Shown: positions 1 to 5,276 of the stretch, piece by piece | Layout: each line of letters opens with the position of its first letter | Position numbering within the stretch: position 1 is the first letter of the stretch | Source: Candidatus Krumholzibacteriia bacterium | GTDB taxonomy: Bacteria > Krumholzibacteriota > Krumholzibacteriia > Krumholzibacteriales > Krumholzibacteriaceae | DNA length: 5,276 bases | Assembly (NCBI GenBank): GCA_026387805.1 | Contig: JAPLKY010000350.1 | Location: 1-5,276 of the forward strand | Direction of reading: 5' to 3' | Notes under the pieces: generated by a model | What the model saw: the letters and a program-made list of their open reading frames with translations, nothing else | Database searches by the model: none | Told to the model about the DNA's origin: nothing | Program-made: the position numbers and the translations under genes

Positions 1-1
1 C

Positions 2-652
2 GATATCCATTTCAGGCGCGACGCGACGGCGGTTCCCTCGAGCGGCGGCGCCGTCCTCGCGATAAACGGCAAGGACGCCGGCGTTCTCGAGAAGATCATG
101 CTCCATCAGGCCGTCAAACAGTTTCGTCCCTCGAACATCACCGCGCTGCAGGTCGCGAAGATTCTCGGTTTCGACGTGGCGGAAATCCAGCGAACGGGGC
201 TTCCGCTCGAGATCATCTCGACGGGTTTCGAACAGCTCATGATCCCCGTCCTTCACAAGGAAACGATCCATGACATGAATCCCGACCTTATCAAGCTCGG
301 ACTCATCAACCGCACGTACGGCATCCACACGAACCATGTCTTCGCCGTCGACACGTATTCGGCCGACTGCGTCGCCTACATGCGGCACTTCGCGCCGGTT
401 CTCGGCATGTGGGAAGATCCCGCCTCGGGAACGGCGGCGGCCGCTCTCGTCTCCTATCTCCTGCGCCACGGCGTCGTCACGTCGGGAAATATGATCATCG
501 AGCAGGGCAAGGAGATCGACAACCTCGCGCGGATTCTCGTCGAGACCGGGGATTCCGAGGATCCGACGACCGCCATGCGAATCGGCGGTCTCGCCGTGAC
601 GTCGATCACGCGCAGGGTCGGCATCGAGAACGGGGCACTCGTCGTTTCGTGA
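2..652 (+). CDS. PhzF-family isomerase (diaminopimelate-epimerase-like fold), 5'-truncated by window edge
   Basis: The frame is open from base 2 to the TGA at 650-652, giving 216 residues. The first in-window ATG (98) is internal, because the coding signal continues upstream of it without a stop. PhzF hallmarks are visible: 'STGFEQLMIPV' mid-protein, then 'YMRHFAPVLGMWEDPASGTA' (the family's R-x-F-x-P-x-x-G-x-x-EDPA(T/S)G-(S/T)A signature, near partial residue 138), then 'EQGKEIDNLARILVE' and a terminal 'RIGGLAV' strand. Family members are usually about 260-300 residues, so some 50-80 N-terminal residues are missing, including the region that carries the catalytic glutamate in PhzF itself. 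Activity therefore cannot be judged. PhzF isomerises dihydro-3-hydroxyanthranilate in phenazine synthesis, but most homologues have no known substrate and no phenazine genes are seen here. It is probably cytosolic. The gene converges on the kinase with 6 nt between stops. The family call is firm; the substrate is unknown. Confidence 0.88.
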   Translation, partial: DIHFRRDATAVPSSGGAVLAINGKDAGVLEKIMLHQAVKQFRPSNITALQVAKILGFDVAEIQRTGLPLEIISTGFEQLMIPVLHKETIHDMNPDLIKLGLINRTYGIHTNHVFAVDTYSADCVAYMRHFAPVLGMWEDPASGTAAAALVSYLLRHGVVTSGNMIIEQGKEIDNLARILVETGDSEDPTTAMRIGGLAVTSITRRVGIENGALVVS

Positions 653-658
653 GGGGAA

Positions 659-2335
659 TCATTTGGGAAGCGAGAAGAAGAAGGTCGAGCCGGCACCCTT
701 TTCGCTCGTAATCCATACCCTGCCGCCGTGGAGCTCGACGTAGTGTTTCACGAGCTTGAGGCCGATGCCGAGGCCGTCCTTTTCTCGCGACGATCCTCCG
801 TCAAGCTGCATGAATTTCTCGAAAAGCTCGGGGATGTCTTCCGCGTCGATGCCGGGACCGTTGTCCCGAACCGAAACGACGACTTCCTTCTCCGCGTTCC
901 GCGAGAAGATCGTGACCGAGTCCCCCTCTTTGCTGAATTTGATGGCGTTCGTGAGAAGATTCACGCACGCCTGTCGTATCCGGAGCGGATCGAAGCTGAT
1001 GATGGGAATGGTCTCGTCGAGATCCGCATGCAACGTGACGCGATTCTGCACCGCGAGCGCCTCCGCGATCTTCGTCGAGATCTTGACGACGTCGTTGAGA
1101 CTCGCCTCCCCCCGGTGGAGCATGGCCTGCGAAACCTCGACGCGGGAGAGATCGAGAAGATCGTTGATGAGCCCGAGAAGCTTGTTCGAATGCGCGTCGA
1201 TCACGCCGAGAAACTCCGTCCGCGTCTCGGAATCGATCGTCTGCTCCCGGTCCTCGATGAGCGTGCCCGTATAAGCCATGATGATCGAAAGGGGCGTTCG
1301 GAGCTCGTGGCTGATCCTCCCGAGAAACTCATTCTTGAGATCGTCGAGCTCGCGAAGCTTCTTGTTGATGGCCTTGAGCTCTGCGTTCTGATCGGTGATC
1401 CGCTCCTTGAGCAGCGTCTCCTCGGTAATGTCGTGCGCGATGACGAAGACGTAGGGATGCTCCTTGATCCTGATGACCGACGCGCTGAGGCTCATGAAGA
1501 CGGTATCGCCGTTCTTCTTGACGAACGGCATCTCGAAGGCCTTCGTGATCTCCCCCTTGAGAATCCCGCAGAAGATTCCTCTGGCCGCCTCGCGGCGTCC
1601 AGGATGCACCAGATCGTAGAACTCGCGCCCGACGATCTCTTCGCGCGCATATCCGTAATTCTCGAGAAGCGCCCGGTTGATCTCGACGTACTCCCCCGCG
1701 GAGTTCAGGAGCGCGATGATTTCCCCGGAATTGTTCATGAGGTGCCGGTACTTCTCGCCGAGGTTCTCGAGCTCGGCGAATAGCTGGCATTTCTCGATCG
1801 CGATCGAGGTGAGCTTGCTGAACCGTACGAGAAGATCGAGGTCGAAATCGGTAAAATGGTCGATGCTGTAGCTTCCCACGTTCACCGTGCCGACGATATC
1901 CCCCTTCGCGAGGAGTGGAACGACGACGTCCGATTTGAGGGAATCCTCCTTCATGATCTCGCGGAACCGCTTGTCGGCCGGTATGTTGCCTCGCACGACC
2001 GGCTTCTTGTGGATCGCGACCCATCCGACGAGGTTTCCCTCCTCGAGCGGCACGTAACGCCCCTCCCCCGTCTGCCCGCCCGCCTTGCGCCAGACGTGCC
2101 GGATGAACAGACCGTTCTTTTCCTTCTCATAGATGGCGACGCACCCGAGGTCGTAGTCGATGACCTTCGAGAGCTCCTTCGATATGATCGAGAGGATCTG
2201 GGTGAGATCGTTCCGGGAGTTGATGACGTTCGCGATCTCCATGACCGCCGCGAGCTGCCGCTCTTCATCGGTCCGGTCGCGGCAGACGTCGCAGTAGACG
2301 AATGAGGAATCGGTTTCTTCGGGCAATGTACTCAA
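659..2335 (-). CDS. Soluble sensor histidine kinase (GAF-PAS-HisKA-HATPase_c)
   Basis: The product is 558 residues from a TTG start at 2335, chosen because GGAG lies 5 nt upstream and because upstream in-frame codons encode Arg/Pro-rich, non-protein-like sequence. Approximate domains: a short N-terminus with a C-x2-C pair ('CDVC', residues 15-18); GAF at 26-186; PAS at 193-306; a charged coiled-coil linker at 303-336; a HisKA H-box 'SHELRTPL' with the phospho-acceptor His at 343; and an HATPase domain with N-box 'NLLTNAIKFS' (Asn463), G1 'DNGPGI' (Asp491), F-box 'FEKF' (505-508) and G2 'GLGIGL' (521-526). All catalytic boxes look intact. There is no membrane segment or signal peptide, so it should be cytosolic and sense a diffusible ligand or redox state through GAF or PAS. 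There is no receiver domain and no response regulator in the window, so it is an orphan as far as can be seen. An alternative TTG start lies at 2326. Function is firm; the start is moderately sure. Confidence 0.93.
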   Translation of the reverse strand: MSTLPEETDSSFVYCDVCRDRTDEERQLAAVMEIANVINSRNDLTQILSIISKELSKVIDYDLGCVAIYEKEKNGLFIRHVWRKAGGQTGEGRYVPLEEGNLVGWVAIHKKPVVRGNIPADKRFREIMKEDSLKSDVVVPLLAKGDIVGTVNVGSYSIDHFTDFDLDLLVRFSKLTSIAIEKCQLFAELENLGEKYRHLMNNSGEIIALLNSAGEYVEINRALLENYGYAREEIVGREFYDLVHPGRREAARGIFCGILKGEITKAFEMPFVKKNGDTVFMSLSASVIRIKEHPYVFVIAHDITEETLLKERITDQNAELKAINKKLRELDDLKNEFLGRISHELRTPLSIIMAYTGTLIEDREQTIDSETRTEFLGVIDAHSNKLLGLINDLLDLSRVEVSQAMLHRGEASLNDVVKISTKIAEALAVQNRVTLHADLDETIPIISFDPLRIRQACVNLLTNAIKFSKEGDSVTIFSRNAEKEVVVSVRDNGPGIDAEDIPELFEKFMQLDGGSSREKDGLGIGLKLVKHYVELHGGRVWITSEKGAGSTFFFSLPK

Positions 2336-2367
2336 CGCTTCTCCACGGCATTCACGGTTTCGGTCAT
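2332..2367 (-). other. Possible 11-codon leader ORF (MTETVNAVEKR) overlapping the kinase start
   Basis: An ATG at 2367 opens 11 codons ending at the TGA at 2334-2332. That TGA overlaps the proposed kinase TTG as TTGA, the geometry of translational coupling. The peptide looks more protein-like than the kinase-frame translation of the same bases. It could be a leader peptide, a frameshift-separated true N-terminus of the kinase, or chance. No homology can be claimed at this length. Confidence 0.2.
2341..2344 (-). promoter_or_regulatory. Ribosome binding site supporting the TTG start of the histidine kinase
   Basis: Read on the minus strand, GGAG is followed by five bases (AAGCG) and then TTG at 2335-2333. 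This is the best Shine-Dalgarno/start pair in the kinase frame. The longer open frame begins with a TTG at 2497 that has no such site and lies at the lyase stop codon. Confidence 0.5.
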
Positions 2368-2390
2368 GAATCGATGCCCGGCCCGCGCAT
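2364..2390 (-). other. Possible 8-codon ORF (MRGPGIDS) upstream of the leader ORF
   Basis: An ATG at 2390 is preceded by GGGGAG with a 4-nt spacer and ends at a TGA (2366-2364) that overlaps the next ATG as ATGA. It would form the first link of a chain of two mini-ORFs leading to the kinase. Short ORFs arise easily by chance, so it is listed mainly for its spacing and overlap. Confidence 0.12.
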
Positions 2391-2428
2391 TCCGCTCCCC
2401 CGCGCGGCGGGCACCTCCGCGACTTGCA

Positions 2429-2439
2429 GGAATTATTCC
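2429..2439. promoter_or_regulatory. Perfect 11-bp palindrome (GGAAT-T-ATTCC), candidate operator
   Basis: GGAAT and ATTCC arms flank a single central base. The palindrome is the most AT-rich spot in the otherwise GC-rich gap between the lyase and the kinase, about 95 nt upstream of the kinase start. On the minus strand the overlapping AATAAT could serve as a weak -10 element, but no convincing -35 is seen. The evidence is limited to symmetry, base composition and position. Confidence 0.25.
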
Positions 2440-2466
2440 ACTTTCGCCGGAATCGTGACGGGAAAC

Positions 2467-2495
2467 GCGGCGGCGGCCGTGAGGAGCCGCCGCTC
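2467..2495 (-). terminator. GC-rich hairpin directly after the tryptophanase stop
   Basis: On the minus strand an 8-bp perfect stem (GCGGCGGC at 2493-2486 with GCCGCCGC at 2477-2470) encloses an 8-nt loop, beginning one base after the lyase TGA. The GCGGC repeat allows a second, slipped pairing with 2467-2474. Only a short T stretch (about three Ts) follows, so it is either a weak intrinsic terminator or a 3'-stabilising/attenuating structure between the lyase and the kinase. Confidence 0.45.
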
Positions 2496-4137
2496 AAATG
2501 AGGAATGAGAAGCGGCTCTTGAAGTGCCTGAGTTTCAAATCTCTCCCGTACTCGACCCGCACACCCGGTATCCTGTCGCGATGATCGTAGAGGAGCTTCA
2601 CGGCTTCCGCGGCCGCGAAAAGATCGCGGTCCTCGTACGCGAGGCGCGGAACGGCCGCTCGCACGTTGTTCACGCGAGGCTCGGGCGGGATCTCCTTTTC
2701 GCCGTCGAACGTGCCAAAGGCGTAAAGCCCGAGCTCGCAGAAACGGTGACCGGCAAGGAGAAGAAGCGACGTGAAGGCGATCCCCTTGAACTCGTCGTCG
2801 CGGGCGGCGCCGTCGAAGAACTTGTCTACGTCGATATATATCGCATGCCCCCCGATCGGATGCACGACCGGAATCCCGAGCGCGGCGAGCCTGCCGCCGA
2901 AACGCTGCACCTGCTCGATTCGGTAATCGAGATACGCCCGGCGCGTCACGGTGCGCAATCCCTCGGCGAGCGCCTTGAGATCCCGCCCCGCGAGCCCTCC
3001 ATAGGTCGGATGCCCTTCGGTCATGATCTGGTAATCGGTGATCTCGTTCGCGAACTGCGGGAACTTCTCCGTGAAGAAGCTCTCTTCCCTCAGACAGATC
3101 GCCCCGCCGATATTGCCGAGTCCGTCCTTCTTGAAACTGATATGGAAACCGTCCGCGTGCGCGAACATCTCGTGCACGATATCCTCGATGCTACGGCCCG
3201 CGTACCCCTTTTCGTTCCGCTGGACGAACCATGCGTTCTCCGCGAACCGGCACGCATCGAAGAAGAACGGCACCTGGTACCTCCGCGTGATCTCGCGCAC
3301 GCGTTTGATGTTCTCCATCGAAACAGGCTGACCCCCTCCCGTGTTGTTCGTGATCGTGATATACACGAGGGGCACGCGCTCGCGCTCGGTCTCGAGGAGA
3401 TTCTCGAGCTCGTCGAGATCCATGTTCCCCCGGAAGGGGAAGGTCTCGTCGTTCGCAAGGTGCTCGCGGCACGGAAGATTGAGCGGCACCATGAACTTGT
3501 CCTCGATGTTCCCCTCGGTCGTATCGAAATGCGAATTGCTCGGGATGATGTAGAACGGCTGCGGGGAGGCGGTTCCATGCCCCTTCACCGTCCTTGCCCG
3601 GCGCTCGATCCGCGAGCGGAGCTCGGGGAGAAGATCCCCGGAGAGGGCCTTCGGCGCGGGCAATCCCTTCTGCTTGAGCTCGCGCGAGAGAACGCTGAAG
3701 AGCGCGTTCTCCGCCGCCCTTCCCTGATGAAAGATGAAGAGCGGCTCGCGATCCCCCACCCGAAGCCCGCCTTTCTGGCGCCACGCGGGGCCGAAAGTCG
3801 CCCCGACCTGCTCCTTGAGATCGAAATAGCCTTCGTTCGATCCATATGCCTCATCCCCGAGAAGCATCGCCGCCCACTGTTCGATCGTCATCGTCGTCGT
3901 GCCGGAATCGGAAAGGAGATCGCAGCCGGGAATCTTGTCCGCCCTGAAGAGAAACGCGTTGAGCCCCGCCTCGTCGACGAGAATGCGCTTGCGCTCCTCG
4001 AAATCGGCGATCGAGCAGCCCCTGAAACGCACTGCGCTGTTGCGGTAGGGACGCGGCCGATAGTATGCGGATGGTTCGGAGGGGAGATCGAGATTGCTTC
4101 GGAACAGCGAGATGAAATAATCGATCACGTTCGACAT
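2494..4137 (-). CDS. tnaA: Tryptophan indole-lyase (tryptophanase), extended form
   Basis: This 547-residue PLP-dependent beta-eliminating lyase (fold type I) would convert L-tryptophan to indole, pyruvate and ammonia in the cytosol. Visible motifs are 'DSGTTTMT' (77-84), 'DEAYGS' with the active-site-type Tyr98, 'HQGR' (137-140), 'FDTTEGN' (204-210), 'GGGQPVSMEN' (267-276), 'FDACRFAEN' (Asp294 for the PLP nitrogen, Arg297), 'SFKKDG' with the PLP-Schiff-base Lys at 337, 'EGHPTYGGLAGRD' and a C-terminal 'LRHF'. Tyrosine phenol-lyase has Arg381 and Phe448 at its specificity positions. Here they align with Leu469 ('CELGLY') and His538 ('LRHF'), as in tryptophanase, which favours tryptophan as substrate. 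The protein is about 75 residues longer than E. coli TnaA (471): roughly 25 extra at the N-terminus and 35-40 extra between about 150 and 195. The ATG overlaps the trpS stop (TAATG). Cysteine desulfhydration or another substrate remains possible because of the insertion. Confidence 0.85.
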   Translation of the reverse strand: MSNVIDYFISLFRSNLDLPSEPSAYYRPRPYRNSAVRFRGCSIADFEERKRILVDEAGLNAFLFRADKIPGCDLLSDSGTTTMTIEQWAAMLLGDEAYGSNEGYFDLKEQVGATFGPAWRQKGGLRVGDREPLFIFHQGRAAENALFSVLSRELKQKGLPAPKALSGDLLPELRSRIERRARTVKGHGTASPQPFYIIPSNSHFDTTEGNIEDKFMVPLNLPCREHLANDETFPFRGNMDLDELENLLETERERVPLVYITITNNTGGGQPVSMENIKRVREITRRYQVPFFFDACRFAENAWFVQRNEKGYAGRSIEDIVHEMFAHADGFHISFKKDGLGNIGGAICLREESFFTEKFPQFANEITDYQIMTEGHPTYGGLAGRDLKALAEGLRTVTRRAYLDYRIEQVQRFGGRLAALGIPVVHPIGGHAIYIDVDKFFDGAARDDEFKGIAFTSLLLLAGHRFCELGLYAFGTFDGEKEIPPEPRVNNVRAAVPRLAYEDRDLFAAAEAVKLLYDHRDRIPGVRVEYGRDLKLRHFKSRFSFLI

Positions 4138-5162
4138 TAAAAGATCTCCTTCGGTGGCAGATTCAGGGCTTCGCGCACCTCCCCGAGAGTCGCTTGCGCG
4201 ACGCCGCGCGCGCGCGCGGCGCCGCTCATCAGAATATCCTTGATACGACCGGGCCTTTCCATGAGCTCCCGGCGCCGCTCGCGAATGCCGCGGAGCGCCT
4301 CGTTCATCTTCGCGGCGAGCGCCTTCTTGCAGTCGACGCATCCGCGGAGGCCTTCTTCGCATTCGCGGCGCACGGCGGGCTGCTCCTGCTTGTTGTAGAG
4401 CCCGTGAAAGGCGTACACGACGCAGCCGTCGGGATGACCCTTGTCGTTCTTCCGCATCTTGACGGGATCGGTGAACATCGTACGCACGAGCTCGATCGTG
4501 CGCTCCTCCGAACAGCCGAGCGCGATGCTGTTGCCCGCGCTCTTGCTCATCTTCTTGTCGACGCTGTCGATCCCCGGAACCTTGGGAACCTGCGTGAGGA
4601 GCACCTCGGTGATCGGAAATACCTCGCGCCCGTAGAGACTATTGAATCGCTGCGCGAGGTCGCGCGTCATGTTGACGTGCGCCTCCTGATCCTTGCCGAC
4701 GGGAACGAAGTTCCCCTTGTAGACGAGGATGTCCGCCGCCTGGAGCGTCGGATAGCCGAGGAGCCCGTAGCTCGGCGATTCGATCTTGTAGCCGGCGATC
4801 ATTTCCCTCACCGTCGGATTCCTTTCGAGCCAGCCGAGGGGCGTGATCATCGAGAAGATGAGATGCAGCTCGGCGACCTCGGGAACGTGCGACTGGACGA
4901 ACATGGAGCACTTGTCCGGATCGAGCCCGGCCGCAACCCAATCGACCGCCATTTCGACCACGTTCTCGCGCATCCGCGACACGTTCTCGTATCCGAGCGC
5001 GTCACCCCCGCCCGGCGTCGTGAGCGCGTGCCAGTCGACGATGAAGAAGTAGCACTCGTACTCGTTCTGCAGCCTGACCCAGTTGTCGAGGGCGCCGTGA
5101 AGGTTGCCGAGATGGATGCCGCCCGTCGGCCGCATACCGCTCGTGACCCTGCCCTTGCTCAT
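4137..5162 (-). CDS. trpS: Tryptophanyl-tRNA synthetase with probable [4Fe-4S] cysteine motif
   Basis: This class I aminoacyl-tRNA synthetase charges tRNA-Trp in the cytosol. The 341-residue product has the usual bacterial length (about 330-340). It carries an N-terminal 'SGMRPTGGIHLGNLHGAL' with the HIGH-type motif HLGN at 17-20, 'GYPTLQAADILVY' and 'PVGKDQEAHV' in the Trp/ATP region, and 'KMSKS' at 204-208. The C-terminal part has Cys247, Cys268, Cys275 and Cys278 (C-x20-C-x6-C-x2-C), close to the C-x22-C-x6-C-x2-C [4Fe-4S] motif of Thermotoga maritima TrpRS near the anticodon-binding region. The ATG at 5162 is chosen because GGAGGGAG ends 9 nt upstream and the protein then starts like other TrpRS. 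An ATG at 5171 sits too close to that site, and a GTG at 5201 adds an atypical tail. It lies 61 nt after tRNA-Trp and its TAA overlaps the lyase ATG. Confidence 0.96.
   Translation of the reverse strand: MSKGRVTSGMRPTGGIHLGNLHGALDNWVRLQNEYECYFFIVDWHALTTPGGGDALGYENVSRMRENVVEMAVDWVAAGLDPDKCSMFVQSHVPEVAELHLIFSMITPLGWLERNPTVREMIAGYKIESPSYGLLGYPTLQAADILVYKGNFVPVGKDQEAHVNMTRDLAQRFNSLYGREVFPITEVLLTQVPKVPGIDSVDKKMSKSAGNSIALGCSEERTIELVRTMFTDPVKMRKNDKGHPDGCVVYAFHGLYNKQEQPAVRRECEEGLRGCVDCKKALAAKMNEALRGIRERRRELMERPGRIKDILMSGAARARGVAQATLGEVREALNLPPKEIF
4146..4151 (-). promoter_or_regulatory. Ribosome binding site for the lyase, inside the trpS 3' end
   Basis: AAGGAG on the minus strand lies 8 nt before the ATG at 4137 and within the last trpS codons (Lys-Glu of 'PPKEIF'). 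Together with the TAATG overlap it fixes the lyase start and implies reinitiation or coupled translation by ribosomes finishing trpS. The longer in-frame extension upstream is just trpS read out of frame (Arg-rich, implausible). Confidence 0.8.
4202..4221. repeat. 20-bp perfect palindrome containing (CG)7 in the trpS 3' coding region
   Basis: A perfect palindrome has an alternating CG core at 4205-4218, encoding part of the trpS Ala/Arg/Gly stretch ('GAARARG'). Alternating CG can adopt Z-form DNA, and the RNA could fold into or pair as a very stable structure about 65 nt before the trpS/lyase junction. It may simply reflect Ala-Arg codon choice (GCG CGC) in a GC-rich gene. Confidence 0.4.
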
Positions 5163-5171
5163 TCCCGGCAT

Positions 5172-5179
5172 CTCCCTCC
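5172..5179 (-). promoter_or_regulatory. Ribosome binding site deciding the trpS start
   Basis: GGAGGGAG on the minus strand is separated by 9 nt from the ATG at 5162 and directly abuts the in-frame ATG at 5171. The spacing supports 5162. It lies within the 61-nt stretch between tRNA-Trp and trpS, which otherwise contains only a tiny GCC-CGAA-GGC stem and no visible promoter or terminator, consistent with co-transcription of tRNA and trpS. Confidence 0.65.
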
Positions 5180-5223
5180 ACGAAGGCACGATTCGGAGCA
5201 CGTTGCCTTCGGGCTAATAAAAT

Positions 5224-5276
5224 TAGGGGTGGCAGGACTTGAACCTGCAGCCCTCGGTTTTGGAGACCGATGCTCT
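5224..5276 (-). tRNA. trnW: tRNA-Trp (anticodon CCA), 5' end cut by the window edge
   Basis: Positions 21 to 73 of the tRNA are visible on the minus strand. The D-stem 3' half GAGC is followed by an anticodon stem TCGGT/ACCGA enclosing CTCCAAA, with CCA at 5263-5261. The variable loop is GGGCT, the T-arm is GCAGG-TTCAAGT-CCTGC (5248-5232), and the 3' acceptor strand CACCCCT (5231-5225) is followed by discriminator base A at 5224. CCA is not encoded; the next bases are ATT, so the tail must be added enzymatically. The acceptor suggests a 5' AGGGGTG off-window, matching the usual tRNA-Trp beginning. The gene lies immediately upstream of trpS on the same strand. A73 is odd, because bacterial tRNA-Trp normally carries G73. 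Confidence 0.95.

Noticed and set aside
640..680. Shared bidirectional terminator between the converging PhzF-like gene and the kinase
   Set aside because: Only 6 nt separate the stop codons and no inverted repeat or T-tract is visible around them.
728..1783. 351-codon plus-strand open frame antisense to the histidine kinase
   Set aside because: It is codon-aligned antisense of a clear HisKA/HATPase gene. The translation is rich in Asp/Glu/Arg/Leu repeats typical of such shadows.
2401..2430. Sigma-54-type promoter (GGCAC ... TTGCA) on the plus strand
   Set aside because: The two boxes are too far apart for the fixed -24/-12 spacing, and the plus-strand direction leads into no plausible gene.
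2336..2497. Longer kinase start at a TTG (2497) overlapping the lyase stop as TTGA
   Set aside because: The overlap geometry is attractive, but there is no RBS, the extra 54 residues are Arg/Pro/Gly-rich and family-unlike, and they run through the hairpin. The TTG at 2335 with GGAG fits better.
2494..4137. Tyrosine phenol-lyase as the identity of the beta-eliminating lyase
   Set aside because: Some segments look TPL-like ('IVHEMF', 'NIGG'), but the Arg and Phe that define tyrosine specificity are replaced by Leu469 and His538, the tryptophanase pattern, and 'FDTTEGN' matches TnaA's FDTTQGH.
2524..4140. 538-codon plus-strand open frame antisense to the whole tryptophanase gene
   Set aside because: It is codon-aligned with the sense gene and stays open because the sense strand avoids TTA, CTA and TCA codons, as expected at high GC. 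Its translation resembles no family, while the sense protein has full tryptophanase motifs.
5163..5201. Longer trpS start at GTG 5201 (13 extra residues)
   Set aside because: The tail 'MLRIVPSWREMPG' does not resemble TrpRS N-termini, and the strong GGAGGGAG lies downstream of that GTG and is well spaced for the ATG at 5162.

Overview
This is a GC-rich (roughly 60% by eye) bacterial chromosomal segment with dense packing, short or overlapping gene junctions and strong avoidance of A/T-ending codons. Nothing in it fixes the phylum. It shows no phage, IS, CRISPR or plasmid signatures. The style suits a GC-rich, possibly anaerobic or metagenome-derived bacterium, but that is only an impression.

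Layout. On the plus strand, 2-652 is the C-terminal ~216 residues of a PhzF-family isomerase, cut by the left window edge. It converges with a minus-strand soluble sensor histidine kinase (659-2335; GAF-PAS-HisKA-HATPase), with only 6 nt between the stop codons. Reading the minus strand in its own direction from the right edge, there is a partial tRNA-Trp (anticodon CCA, 5276-5224), then trpS for tryptophanyl-tRNA synthetase (5162-4137). A tryptophan indole-lyase (tryptophanase-type beta-eliminating lyase, 4137-2494) follows, its ATG overlapping the trpS stop in a TAATG junction. A GC-rich hairpin sits right after the lyase stop, followed by a ~158-nt gap with a small palindrome and two tiny coupled reading frames, and then the kinase.

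How the genes relate. Three consecutive minus-strand elements all concern tryptophan: the tRNA that carries it, the enzyme that charges that tRNA, and an enzyme family that breaks tryptophan down to indole, pyruvate and ammonia. The one-base stop/start overlap makes trpS and the lyase a single translationally coupled unit, and the tRNA lies 61 nt upstream on the same strand. This is the most interesting part of the window. It gains weight from three details: the TrpRS has a four-cysteine C-x20-C-x6-C-x2-C pattern resembling the [4Fe-4S] type known from Thermotoga; the tRNA-Trp appears to have A rather than the usual bacterial G at discriminator position 73; and the lyase is about 75 residues longer than classical TnaA. 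The histidine kinase has no response regulator in view, and any link to the tryptophan genes is speculative.
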